From Candidatus Altimarinota bacterium (GTDB lineage Bacteria; Patescibacteria; JAEDAM01; BD1-5; UBA2023): 19,508 bases of DNA. The notes beneath the pieces are model-generated. The model saw nothing but the letters and a program-made list of their open reading frames with translations, ran no database searches and had not been told where the DNA came from. The position numbers and the translations under genes were made by a program. Location: NCBI GenBank assembly GCA_018457335.1, contig JAGYHI010000013.1, forward strand, positions 1-19,508, given 5' to 3'. Of this stretch, positions 8,011-16,277 are shown piece by piece. Positions within the stretch are counted from its first letter, which is position 1. Every line of letters begins with the position of its first letter.

Positions 8011-8511
8011 ATGAATAAAAAATTACTTGCCCTTGTGGGTGGATATGTCGCTGGTATGGCTTTTTGGAGTAAAAAACGTCAAGATGACGGGACTTCAAAA
8101 CTTAAAAAACCACTTCTGCAATCAACTATTTCAGAAATTATTGATGAAATTGTTGATATGCATACGCTTGCATATGACGAAGTAAAAAATCGAGTTGAAC
8201 CACTTTTTGAAGAGGTGAAAGATTTTGACACTCTTAAAACTCGTATGAATGAAATGATTGAAACTTTTGAAAAAAAATGGGAATCTACTCTGGCTGATGC
8301 AAAAGAAGTCACGGCTGATAAAAGAGAAATGCTCGCAGAAAAATTTGACGCGTCAAAAAAACATCTCGAGGGTACACTTGATACCGCAAAAACTCGAGCA
8401 AATGACCTCAAAGATACGACATCATCAACGGTCGACACTTGGGTGAGTGATGCAGAAGAAAAAATCAAAGAAATCTACACAAAAATCAAAACAAATTTTG
8501 ATAAAAAATAA
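8011..8511 (+). CDS. YtxH-like protein with short membrane anchor and long helical tail
   Basis: The 166-residue product starts MNKKLLALVGGYVAGMAFW, a short glycine-containing hydrophobic segment of the kind seen in YtxH/GvpP-like stress proteins. The remainder (about residues 35-166) is highly charged and helical, with repeated Asp/Glu/Lys/Thr/Ala patterns typical of coiled coil or LEA-like proteins (DAKEVTADKREMLAEKF, LDTAKTRANDLKDTTSS). The ATG at 8011 is chosen over the upstream frame-open codons because the anchor begins there and the -10 box at 7975-7980 would otherwise lie inside the gene. It ends 23 nt before grpE, so the two are probably co-transcribed. No UGA codons. Function is inferred only by resemblance. 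Confidence 0.75.
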   Translation: MNKKLLALVGGYVAGMAFWSKKRQDDGTSKLKKPLLQSTISEIIDEIVDMHTLAYDEVKNRVEPLFEEVKDFDTLKTRMNEMIETFEKKWESTLADAKEVTADKREMLAEKFDASKKHLEGTLDTAKTRANDLKDTTSSTVDTWVSDAEEKIKEIYTKIKTNFDKK

Positions 8512-8534
8512 TATTTAACATTTTTTAATTTTTT

Positions 8535-9092
8535 ATGACTCCACAAGATACGGATAATACTCAACACAACGAAGAAGAAGTACTTCAAGAAGAAAGTAAT
8601 GCTTCACAAACAGATGATGGACATACTTCTGATGATACAACGGAATCAATACAAATAGAAACACTCCAACAAAAAATCGCCTCACTCGAAGAATCACTCG
8701 CCCGAAAACAGGCTGACTATCAAAACTTGCAAATGCGAAGCGAGCGAGAGCGTACAGAAATGGCTTATTTTTTGACAGAAAAACTTATCACGCCACTCCT
8801 TTCTCAAATTGATAATCTCGAACGAGCTATTGCGACAAAAGATGGCATCGAGGGAGATGCTTTTGTAGATGGTGTCAAAAAAATCCACGAATGACTTGAG
8901 AAATATCTCTCTTCACATAATATACAAGCCTTTGACTCTGTCGGACAAGAAATCGATCCAGATAAACACGATGTCCTTTCGCAAATGCCTGGAAAAGAAG
9001 GTTTTGTCGTGCAAGAATTTGAAAAAGGTTACATGCTCGGTGATAAAATCCTCCGTCACGCGAAAGTTATTGCGGGAAGTGGAGAAGAATAA
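8535..9092 (+). CDS. grpE: GrpE, nucleotide exchange factor for DnaK
   Basis: GrpE releases ADP from the chaperone DnaK. With UGA as Gly at residue 120 (8892-8894) the product is 185 residues, a typical length. Residues 1-45 are acidic and disordered. A long helix (about 46-80) includes LEESLARKQADYQNLQMRSERER. The domain continues LISQIDNLERAI-like (seen as LLSQIDNLERAI), DGVKKIHE-G-LEKYLSSHNI, then the conserved beta domain IDPDKHDVLSQM, FEKGYMLGDKILRHAKVIAG. In the standard code it would stop before the beta domain, which binds DnaK. No dnaK or dnaJ follows; a terminator comes next. Confidence 0.96.
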
Positions 9093-9111
9093 AAAAGTTT
9101 CTCAGTTTTAA

Positions 9112-9140
9112 AAAACCCAAAGTTTTGAACTTTGGGTTTT
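9112..9140. terminator. Hairpin terminator between grpE and the convergent DUF3239-like gene
   Basis: The arms 9112-9124 (AAAACCCAAAGTT) and 9128-9140 (AACTTTGGGTTTT) are perfectly complementary around a 3-nt TTG loop. A- and T-runs on the two sides let it act in both directions. Confidence 0.82.
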
Positions 9141-9170
9141 ATTTAAATTAAATATTCGTATAAATACTTT

Positions 9171-9869
9171 TTATTTTTCCATTTCTACCTTATTCAAGTT
9201 TTCATCAAAAAATACAACTTCATTTTCTTTCTCAAACTCTTTCATTGTATTAGTCAAATTTTCCAAAATTCCCCACTCGTTATTAAAATTAGGACATTCG
9301 TCATCATTTGTTATTAAATCTACAACTTCTGTTATATATTTTGGATTTTTATAACCCCACGAAATTGGTCTTGGTTCAAAATGCCTACGATAACCATCAA
9401 TTGCTATTCCAAACATTGTCACACAAGGTATTTTTTCTCCAACTTCGATTTTGTGATTTGGTAAGTTTTTTAAAGTAATTTTTTGACAACCCCAAATCAG
9501 TTTTTGATTTTCCTCTGAACACATATTTGCCAAGGCAATAATTTTAATCGGATTAATATCAATAATAATTGCTGGAACTATCAAGCCATTTTTATAAACC
9601 GTAGTATTATTTATACTTACTACAAAAAACATAAATAGCAGTCCAACAACAGCGACGATACTTCCCCAAATCCAATGTCCTATTACAAACAAATAGATTG
9701 AAAGTCCGAGTATTGTAAGCAATACTAAGATGAGTTTATTTCTAAATTTAGTGGTTTGTTTTGCATACTCATCAAATTTTTTGATTTGCTTTTTGTCTGG
9801 CTCAATATTCATTGCCCTTGAGGCAATAGAAAAATTTATATTTTCTCCTGTATCCCCAATATTATTCAT
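9171..9869 (-). CDS. DUF3239-like membrane protein, unknown function
   Basis: The 232-residue product has a cytoplasmic N terminus, two transmembrane helices at about 46-63 and 67-86, and a soluble domain. The segment NGLIVPAIIIDINPIKIIALANM, then KITLKNLPNHKIEVGEKIPCVTMFG and FEPRPISWGYKNP, resembles DUF3239 as I remember it (a domain that extends from a pair of helices in proteins of unknown function). Four cysteines are present but form no clear pair. No UGA codons. It stands alone between two terminators. The product assignment beyond the domain name is not possible. Confidence 0.72.
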   Translation of the reverse strand: MNNIGDTGENINFSIASRAMNIEPDKKQIKKFDEYAKQTTKFRNKLILVLLTILGLSIYLFVIGHWIWGSIVAVVGLLFMFFVVSINNTTVYKNGLIVPAIIIDINPIKIIALANMCSEENQKLIWGCQKITLKNLPNHKIEVGEKIPCVTMFGIAIDGYRRHFEPRPISWGYKNPKYITEVVDLITNDDECPNFNNEWGILENLTNTMKEFEKENEVVFFDENLNKVEMEK

Positions 9870-9890
9870 AAAAAATTATTTGTTAGTAAA

Positions 9891-9919
9891 TATAAAGTTA
9901 TAGTATCAATTTCTGTAAA
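9891..9919 (-). promoter_or_regulatory. Possible promoter for the DUF3239-like gene
   Basis: Read on the minus strand, TTTACA (9919-9914) and TTTATA (9896-9891) are separated by 17 nt. Both match the sigma-70 consensus imperfectly, and the start at 9869 is at a suitable distance. Confidence 0.4.
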
Positions 9920-9927
9920 AAAGTCAA

Positions 9928-9959
9928 AAAAATTCCCCAACAAATGAGAGGGAATTTTT
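9928..9959 (-). terminator. Hairpin terminator of the dps-ahpC unit
   Basis: The arms 9928-9937 (AAAAATTCCC) and 9950-9959 (GGGAATTTTT) are complementary around a 12-nt loop. On the minus strand a T-rich tract follows the stem. It lies 16 nt beyond the ahpC stop codon. Confidence 0.7.
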
Positions 9960-9975
9960 ATGTTTTCATAAAAAA

Positions 9976-10593
9976 TTATTCGAGTTCTTCTGCAACTTTT
10001 CCAGCGATTTTTATCGAAGGAGTGAGGGTTTTTGCTCCTGGTTTCCAGAGAGCAGGACAGGCTGTTCCTGGATTCGCTTCCATATATTGAAGGGCTTCGA
10101 CTTTTCGGAGAAGTTCTTCGCTGTTTCGTCCGAGTGGACCGCTAGTAATCTCGATACCTCGGCAGACTCCTTCTGGATCGATGATGAAAGTTCCTCGTCC
10201 AGCAGTACCATCTTCACCGAGTACATTGTAGGCTTCTGCGGTGTCGAGAGTGTGGTCTGAGAGCATTACGTATGGGAAATCTTTCATAAGTCCTTCGTGT
10301 TGAGTCCAGGCTTTATGAGAGAAAACTGTATCAGTAGAAATCGCGTAGACATTTATACCGAGAGTATCAAATTTTTCTTTGGCTTTTGCCATATCTTTGA
10401 GCTCAGTTGGACAGACAAAAGTGAAATCTGCAGGGTAGAAAAAGAGGATATTCCATTTTCCTTTGAGGTTGTCGCTTTTGACTTGGATGATATCGTCCTT
10501 GGTAGGATCGTAGGCAGGGAGGTCAAAGAGAGGGGCTTTTTCGTCAATTTTTACTTGACTAAAAAAGAGAGTATTTTCATCACAACAAGACAT
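9976..10593 (-). CDS. ahpC: 2-Cys peroxiredoxin, AhpC/Prx1 type
   Basis: The enzyme reduces hydrogen peroxide and organic peroxides in the cytoplasm. The 205-residue product has the peroxidatic cysteine C61 in FYPADFTFVCPTE and the resolving cysteine C179 in GTACPALWKPG. Other hallmarks are AISTDTVFSHKAW, DHTLDTAEAYNVL, GRGTFIIDPEG and SGPLGRNSEELLRKVEALQY. The length is slightly above the AhpC norm because of a short N-terminal extension with C3-C4. It lies 41 nt downstream of dps on the same strand, so the two probably form one peroxide-defence transcript. No ahpF-like reductase is in the window. No UGA codons, no Shine-Dalgarno motif. Confidence 0.96.
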   Translation of the reverse strand: MSCCDENTLFFSQVKIDEKAPLFDLPAYDPTKDDIIQVKSDNLKGKWNILFFYPADFTFVCPTELKDMAKAKEKFDTLGINVYAISTDTVFSHKAWTQHEGLMKDFPYVMLSDHTLDTAEAYNVLGEDGTAGRGTFIIDPEGVCRGIEITSGPLGRNSEELLRKVEALQYMEANPGTACPALWKPGAKTLTPSIKIAGKVAEELE

Positions 10594-10634
10594 AATATAA
10601 AAAAATTAAAAATTAAAAAGTGTATTTAAGGATT

Positions 10635-11084
10635 TTATTTCCCAAGCATTGCTCGAAACATCCAGGCTTTTTTCTCGATTTCTTTTTTGAGACCGATAAT
10701 TAAATCCTGAGTCACGTGGTCATCTTCTGTATTTTTGATAAAGGTGTGCATTTCGTCTGAGATATGCTCTAAATCTTTCAAAACTGCGCCTTGCATCTGT
10801 GGAGCCGTCATCGGAAGTGAATATTCTTGAAGGCTGGTTTCAGTGAGATAATCAGCGAGTTTTGACATTGGAAATTCTTGAAGGGCTCGTACTCGCTCAG
10901 CGATTTCATCGATTGACTCAGCGAGAAAAGTATAAAGATCTTCAAACATTTCGTGATTGTCCTCGAAGACAGGGCCAACTACATTCCAGTGACAAAATCG
11001 TGCATTTTGTGCTGTCACTGTAAAGGCTGCAAGCAGGTGATTGAGTGCTGAAGTAGAGAGATTTTTCGTTTCTTCATTCATCAT
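10635..11084 (-). CDS. dps: Dps-family ferritin-like protein
   Basis: Dps dodecamers oxidise ferrous iron with hydrogen peroxide and store it, which prevents Fenton chemistry. From the ATG at 11084 the product is 149 residues; the frame is open to a TTG at 11093 and an ATG at 11081 is also possible. The ferroxidase ligands are all there: H32 in CHWNVVGP, H44 in FEDNHEMFEDLY, and D59 and E63 in SIDEIAERVRAL. The N terminus lacks a Lys-rich DNA-binding tail. The gene is first in a minus-strand unit with ahpC, and a strong promoter plus a Fur/PerR-type box lie upstream. No UGA codons. Confidence 0.95.
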   Translation of the reverse strand: MMNEETKNLSTSALNHLLAAFTVTAQNARFCHWNVVGPVFEDNHEMFEDLYTFLAESIDEIAERVRALQEFPMSKLADYLTETSLQEYSLPMTAPQMQGAVLKDLEHISDEMHTFIKNTEDDHVTQDLIIGLKKEIEKKAWMFRAMLGK

Positions 11085-11133
11085 AATTTTCAAGATTAAA
11101 AAGTAAAATTAGGAAGATTTCCTAACAATTTCT

Positions 11134-11161
11134 ATTGTATGAAAAAGTATTTTTTTGTCAA
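11134..11161 (-). promoter_or_regulatory. Sigma-70-type promoter of dps-ahpC
   Basis: On the minus strand a perfect -35 TTGACA (11161-11156) and -10 TACAAT (11139-11134) are separated by 16 nt. Transcription should start near 11127, giving a leader of about 43 nt to the ATG at 11084. The Fur/PerR-type repeat lies only 7 bp upstream of the -35. Confidence 0.75.
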
Positions 11162-11168
11162 AAGATAA

Positions 11169-11183
11169 TGAGAATAATTCTCA
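11169..11183. promoter_or_regulatory. Fur/PerR-type operator (7-1-7 inverted repeat)
   Basis: TGAGAAT-A-ATTCTCA is a perfect 7-1-7 palindrome. The B. subtilis Fur/PerR box is TGATAAT-N-ATTATCA, so each half differs at one base, and the change is symmetrical. It sits between the divergent dps-ahpC promoter and the Fur/PerR-type regulator gene, where an autoregulated operator is expected. Confidence 0.75.
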
Positions 11184-11198
11184 AAAGTGAATTTTCTC

Positions 11199-11226
11199 TT
11201 GCTTTTTTAAAAAAAATATACATAAT
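11199..11226 (+). promoter_or_regulatory. Possible promoter of the Fur/PerR-type gene, near-leaderless
   Basis: TTGCTT (11199-11204) and CATAAT (11221-11226) are 16 nt apart. Transcription would start about 6-8 nt after the -10, at or next to the ATG at 11233, so the mRNA may be leaderless. The match to consensus is only fair. Confidence 0.4.
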
Positions 11227-11232
11227 CAGAAT

Positions 11233-11577
11233 ATGCGAAAACACCAATATCTTGACATCATCTGCTCCGTTTGTGATTGCAATCATCGTACTGCTGAGGA
11301 TATTTTTTTGCAGGTCAAAAAATCACACCCAAAAGTCGGGAAAGCTACAATCTACCGAAACCTCGAAAGTCTCGCCGAAGAGTGAAAACTCCGACGTGTG
11401 CCAGGACTTGGTGGTAAAACATATTATGAGTGTAACATAAAATCACACGCACATTTGATCGATGATACGCGCGAGTGCTGTACGGATTTTCCGATCGAAA
11501 ATATCAAGGTAAAAAATATCCCAGAAGGGTATGAAATTTCGGAAATCTGTATTCATATCGCTCCTAAAATTCCTTAA
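11233..11577 (+). CDS. Fur/PerR-family metal-dependent repressor
   Basis: With UGA as Gly at residue 51 (11383-11385) the product is 114 residues, a little shorter than usual. The winged helix covers about 1-60, with TAEDIFLQVKKSHPKVGKATIYRNLESLAEEG-KLRRV; the recognition helix is KATIYRNLESL. The dimerisation half has ECNIKSHAHLI, where H72-x-H74 is the usual metal site. PerR-like peroxide sensing is inferred from the neighbours dps and ahpC. The cysteines are unusual: C11-x2-C14-x-C16 near the N terminus, an adjacent C82-C83 pair in place of a CxxC, and one C-terminal cysteine (C106). It is followed 2 nt later by an ABC ATPase gene. Confidence 0.9.
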
Positions 11578-11579
11578 GT

Positions 11580-12293
11580 ATGCAAAATTCTCTTCAACTT
11601 TCTCATATTTCTAAAACTATCGGCAAGACAAAAATTCTTGACGATATTTCTTTTGATGTCAAAAAGTGAAATGTTTTTGGGTTTATCGGTGCTAATGGTG
11701 CTGGGAAGACGACAACTTTGAAAATAATTTTGTGAATCTTGGAGCCGACAGAGGGGGAGATAAAAATTTTTTGAAAAAATCCAAGCGAGCAAGTAGTCCA
11801 AAAGAAAATCGGATTTATGCCGGAGCAGACCTATTTTTATAAGTTTTTGACCGGCGAAGAATTTCTCGACTATTCGGCATCATTTTATAAAATTTCAAAA
11901 GATATTCTCAAAAAAAGAAAAGAAGAAGTTTTGAAAAAAGTGGGACTTTTTGACGCTCGCAAGAAAAAACTCTCGACCTATTCAAAATGAATGCTCCAGA
12001 GAATTGGGATTGCACAGGCGATTGTGCATGATCCAGAGATTATTTTTCTCGATGAGCCGATGAGTGGACTCGATCCGATTGGTCGTGTGATGATAAAAAA
12101 TATTATTTTAGAACTCAAAAATCAAGGAAAAACCATTTTTTTCAATTCCCACATTCTCTCGGATGTGGAAGTTTTGTGTGATGAGTTTGCTATCATTCAT
12201 AAATGAAAAATCCGAGCAAAAATGCCGATAAATGAACTCAAAAATTCACTTGAAGATTTTTTTCTTCAAACTATAGAAACGAGCAAAAATTAA
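11580..12293 (+). CDS. ABC transporter ATP-binding protein, five UGA glycines
   Basis: The protein is the ATPase subunit of an ABC exporter. With UGA as Gly at residues 30, 52, 65, 137 and 209 (11667, 11733, 11772, 11988, 12204) it is 237 residues, a normal length. The Walker A motif is GANGAGKTT (about 38-46), the Q-loop lies at FMPEQTYFY, the signature is YSKGMLQRI with its glycine encoded by UGA, Walker B is EIIFLDEP, and the H-loop is NSH. The layout ([24 protein letters not shown]) is that of CcmA/NatA-type drug or lipid exporters. It begins 2 nt after the regulator gene, so the two are surely co-transcribed. No permease gene follows, and the next 235 nt hold no gene. Confidence 0.93.
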
Positions 12294-12460
12294 AGAGTAT
12301 TTGAGCGAAAATAGTTTTTTCATTGTTATTTTGAATCTATTTTAGAATCCCTGAAAACTATCGTAATTTCACTAAATAATCATTCCAGGCTCTTATTTAG
12401 GATTATAGAATATTTTCTGGAGATCCTGAAACAAGTTCAGGATGACAAAAAGTATAAAAC
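12294..12460. other. Intergenic stretch between the ABC ATPase gene and mnmA
   Basis: No open reading frame or RNA gene is seen in this AT-rich stretch. Its only structured element is the dispersed hairpin repeat at 12423-12447. Confidence 0.6.
12423..12447. repeat. Dispersed hairpin repeat, copy 1
   Basis: The stem ATCCTGAA (12423-12430) pairs with TTCAGGAT (12436-12443) around an ACAAG loop, and GACA follows. A second copy with one compensatory base pair change lies at 18826-18850. Very similar CTGAA-cAAG-TTCAG-GATGAC elements are, as I recall, common in many bacterial genomes. Confidence 0.7.
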
Positions 12461-12540
12461 ATAAAAATGGACAGTTATTAAATAAAATATGTACAATTTT
12501 ATAAAAACGGACAATTATTATATCATATATGCACAAAAAT
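12461..12540. repeat. Two-copy 40-bp tandem repeat over the mnmA start
   Basis: Unit 12461-12500 and unit 12501-12540 match at 31 of 40 positions by eye, for example ATAAAAATGGACAGTTATTA against ATAAAAACGGACAATTATTA. The second unit contains the mnmA ATG at 12529. The equivalent ATG in the first unit (12489) is 40 nt upstream and out of frame. Confidence 0.72.
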
Positions 12541-13569
12541 AAAAAAATTCTTGTTGGACTTTCTGGTGGTGTGGACTCAGCCGTGTCGGCTTATCTTTTG
12601 AAAGAAGCGGGCTATGAAGTCTCGTGTGGATTTATGATTAATTACCTCGACGAAGAAAATCCAAACTGCACAACGAAAAAAGATCTTGAAGAAGCGAAAA
12701 AAGTCGCAAAATTTCTGGATTTACCACTCTATACTTTTGACTATCGAGACGAGTATGAGACTCGGATTGTGGAGTATATTTTCCGAGAATACGAAAAAGG
12801 AAACACGCCAAATCCAGATGTTTTTTGTAATAATCTTGTTAAATTTGATCTCTTTCTCGAAGAGGCGCTTTCGCTCGGGTATGATGCGATTGCGACTGGA
12901 CACTATGCAAGAATTGTCGATGGTAAACTCTACCGCGGACTCGACCCCAAAAAAGACCAGTCATATTTTCTTTCGCGGTTGTCGGATTTTCAGATTTCAA
13001 AGGCGATTTTCCCGATTTGAGAACTTGAGAAATCCAAGGTTCGAGAAATCGCAAAAAAAGCAAACCTTCCAAATGCCGACCGCAAGGATTCACAGGGGCT
13101 TTGTTTTATCGGGAAAGTGCCGATGAAAGAATTTCTTGCGCAAAAAATTAAAGACAATCCCGGAGATATCATTGATACAAATGGAAAAATCCTTGGCAAG
13201 CATCTCGGTGTGCACAGATATACGATTGGACAGCGAAAAGGGATAGAAATTGGCGGTGGCCCAGCGCTTTTTGTCGTCAAAAAAGATGCCGAAAAAAATC
13301 AAATCACGGTCGGCATAAAAGATGAACTCACGCTTTTTTCAAAAGACTGCATGATTTCTGACTGGAAAGGAGATACCTTAAAAGAAAACACCACCTACCA
13401 ATCCAAAATCCGCCACGGACAAACGGACCAAAATTGTACCATAACTGTCCAAAATAACGAAAAATACACCGTCAATTTTGAAAATCCCCAAAGAGCCATC
13501 GCTCCGGGGCAGATTTGTGTGATATATGATGGAGAGAGGGTTTTGGGAAGTGGAGTGATAGAGAAATAA
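12529..13569 (+). CDS. mnmA: tRNA-specific 2-thiouridylase MnmA
   Basis: MnmA installs the 2-thio group on U34 of Lys, Glu and Gln tRNAs. With UGA as Gly at residue 164 (13018-13020) the product is 346 residues, near the usual length. The PP-loop SGGVDS is at 12-17. The catalytic cysteines are C100 (NPDVFCNN) and C192 (DSQGLCFIG). TGHYARI, LDPKKDQSYFLSRL and the FPI-G-ELEKSKVRE segment are all conserved; the UGA stands at the usual glycine of the FPxG motif. The C-terminal domain has LGVHRYTIGQRKGI and ends with APGQICVIYDGERVLGSGVIEK. The start lies in the second unit of a tandem repeat. It is 124 nt from infB. Confidence 0.96.
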
Positions 13570-13595
13570 CTTTCCACACTTTCTCCGCTTTATAA

Positions 13596-13623
13596 TTGAC
13601 AAAATCATTTTTTTTCATATTAT
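13596..13623 (+). promoter_or_regulatory. Sigma-70-type promoter of infB
   Basis: A perfect -35 TTGACA (13596-13601) is followed after 16 nt by TATTAT (13618-13623). Transcription should begin near 13630, giving a leader of about 64 nt that includes a hairpin at 13643-13671. Confidence 0.7.
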
Positions 13624-13642
13624 ATCGACATATATTTCACGA

Positions 13643-13671
13643 GCAAGATGAAATCCCTATTTTCATTTTGC
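13643..13671 (+). promoter_or_regulatory. Hairpin in the infB leader
   Basis: GCAAGATGAAA (13643-13653) pairs with TTTCATTTTGC (13661-13671), 11 pairs including one G-U, around a 7-nt loop. A T-rich run (CATTTTTC) follows directly, so it could act as an attenuator or as a weak terminator for mnmA transcripts reading through. It ends 22 nt before the infB ATG. Confidence 0.55.
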
Positions 13672-13693
13672 CATTTTTCTATAATTTTCTTCT

Positions 13694-16261
13694 ATGACAA
13701 AACCAGCAGACAATCATCTAGATGACTACTATGCAAATATACAAAAGACTACTGACACTACAAAGGATACTAAGAAAAAATCCCTCAAACTCAAAAAGCC
13801 AGTCGTCAAAAAAAAGGCGACAGTGGTCAAGAAAAAAGATGATGCTGATGACAAAAAAACACCAGTCGTAAAAGCAAAAAAGCCAGTCAAAATCATCAAA
13901 AAATCACAGACGGCGAAAAAATCTGAAACCCCTGTAACCAAAACCCCAGAAAAACCAAAATCAAAAGTGCGACTTGTCGAGCGAGAGCATGCGAGCAAGG
14001 GGCTTTTGCGATCTGTCATGGGTGGGAAGAGGCATGAGAAAAAAGAAGAGTCCTCAAAACCAGTGATTTCTTTTGAGGCCACTGATACCACCTTCAAGCC
14101 ACTCGAAAATCGTCCAGTCATGAAAACACCAGAAGAAGAGCGACGCGAGCAAAGACGACAAAATCGCCGACGATGACCACGAAATGACAATAGAAACCGA
14201 ACACGAAATGAAAATTCACAAACTGAAAATACCGAGCGAAATGATGGAAAACTGCGAAATGATTCAAAGCCAATTTTTCAAAGAGATATCGGGTATAGTG
14301 ACCCAGGACGAGACGGGACAAAACGACAAGGAAGAAAAAAATATCGCGGAGAAGAAGGACGAAAACGGCGAATCAAAAGTGTCGGTGGTGATATGGACGA
14401 TGGAACTTTCCGCCGATCACACAAGACCGTTAAGAAAAAAGAAAAGTCAGCAGAAGATGTCAAACAAATTCTCGTCGATCGTACTGGACAAGAGGTTTCG
14501 ATCGGTGATGTCATCTCAGTAAAAGAGTTTTCTGATAAAATCGGTATCCCAGTCGCAAAAATCATCGCAGAGCTGATGAAAAATGGTGTACTTGTCAATC
14601 TCAACGCACAAATCGACTATGACACTTGTTTCCTTATCGGTGAGACTTTTGATATCAAAATCGTCAAAGAAATCTCAGAAGATGTGGCAGTGACGGACCT
14701 TATGGACGGAAATATCGAAGATCTTCTCAAAGAAGATGAGAGTGAAAATCTCGAACCTCGATCGCCAATTATCTCAGTCATGGGGCATGTTGACCACGGA
14801 AAGACTTCGATTCTCGACTATATCAGAAAATCGCAAGTTGCCTCAGGTGAGGCCGGAGGTATCACTCAAAAAATTGGTGCTTACCAAGTCGAAAAAAATG
14901 GATCAAAAATCACTTTCCTTGATACACCAGGACACGAGGCCTTTACTATCATGCGAGCGCGAGGTGCGAAATTGACAGATATTGCTGTCATCGTCGTCGC
15001 GGCTGATGAAGGTATGAAACCACAGACGATTGAGTCGATCAATCATGCCAAAGAGGCTGGAGTGCCGATTATCATCGCGGTCAACAAAATGGACAAACCA
15101 GGAGCCAATGTCGATCTCGTAAAGGGGCAAATGGCAGAGCAAGGACTCCAACCAGAAGATTGGGGAGGAGATACGGTTGTTGTGCCAGTCTCAGCGCACA
15201 CAGGTCTTGGTATCGACACACTTTTAGAGATGATCGTCCTCCAAGCAGAAATGCTCGAACTCAAAGCCAATCCAAATCGTCCAGCCATTGCGACGGTTAT
15301 CGAGGCAAATCTCGATCCAAAACAAGGTTCGACAGCGACTATTCTCGTCAATACCGGTACTATCAAAAAAACCGATCATATCGTATGTGCGAGCGCGAGT
15401 GGTAAAGTGCGAACTCTCAAAGACTTTAATGGAAAAAATATCGATGATGCGGGTCCAAGTGTACCAGTACAGATCACTGGACTTTCAGAAGTCGTCGAAG
15501 GTGGAGATATTTTACAAGTCGTCTCATCAGCAGATATCGCGACCAATCGTGCAAAAGAATACGCTCTTGCAAAAAATACGAAATCGATTCACGCCTTTGA
15601 AGGAGCATCACTTAATATGCTCATGTCTCGGCTCAAATCTGGTGCTCTCAAACAACTCAAAATCGTCCTCAAAACTGACAGTGGTGGTTCACTTGAAGCC
15701 TTGAAGGCAGCCCTTTCAAAACTCTCAACCAACGAAACACAGGTGACCTTTATCCACGCAGCAGTCGGAGATATCAGCGAGTCTGACGTGATGATGGCAG
15801 GAACTTCGCAAGCCCTTCTTATCGCCTACAATGTCGATGTCGTCGCACAAGCAAAATCAGCCCTTTCTCAATCACAAATCGAGTTTATTAATAAAAAAGT
15901 CATCTACCATATCATCGAAAAAGTCGAAGCGATTATCACGGGTATGGTCGACCTCAAGATGGAAGAACTCGAACTCGGAAGTGCTACGGTCAAAGCGATT
16001 TTCTACACTGGAAAAAACAATGAAATGATGATTGTCGGACTCGGAATCGATGAAGGAAAAATCGAAAATAAAGCCAAGATCCGTGTCATACGGGACGCTC
16101 ACAAAGCCGGAAGCGGTGAAGTCGCCAACCTTAAAAAAGGTCCAGTCGATGTCGCCGAGGCAGAAGCCGGAGAAGAATGTGGTATCAATTTCAAATGAGA
16201 TGTTAAAATCGAAGTCGGAGACACGATGGAATTTTATAAGATGGTAGAACGAAAACAATAA
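13694..16261 (+). CDS. infB: Translation initiation factor IF-2
   Basis: IF2 is the GTPase that brings initiator tRNA to the 30S subunit and promotes subunit joining. With UGA as Gly at residues 161 and 835 (14174-14176 and 16196-16198) the product is 855 residues. Residues 1-230 form a low-complexity Lys-rich, then Arg/Asn-rich tail, with the first UGA just after RRQNRRR. The IF2-N-like domain covers about 260-330. The GTPase motifs are GHVDHGKTS (about 364-372), DTPGHEAF (410-417), NKMD (464-467) and SAHTG. The C-terminal end reads [25 protein letters not shown], the normal IF2 terminus, so without UGA readthrough the protein would lose its last 21 residues. It has its own promoter and terminator and is flanked by genes of unrelated function. 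Confidence 0.96.
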
Positions 16262-16277
16262 GAAAAATTTGAAAAAT

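Noticed and set aside
8079..8468. 129-residue minus-strand open frame in the YtxH-like gene
   Set aside because: A Ser/Phe-rich shadow of the charged helical protein on the other strand; no homology seen.
11580..12293. UGA read as tryptophan (code 4) or selenocysteine
   Set aside because: The ABC signature, MnmA FPxG and the TRAM FGGKG positions need glycine. TGG is used for Trp in the same genes, and no selenocysteine insertion hairpins are seen after the TGA codons.
13729..14190. 153-residue minus-strand open frame over the start of infB
   Set aside because: It arises from the repetitive Lys codons of the IF2 tail read backwards, and lies wholly within a certain gene.
15872..16258. 128-residue minus-strand open frame at the end of infB
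   Set aside because: A Phe/Asp-rich mirror of the conserved IF2 C-terminal domain.
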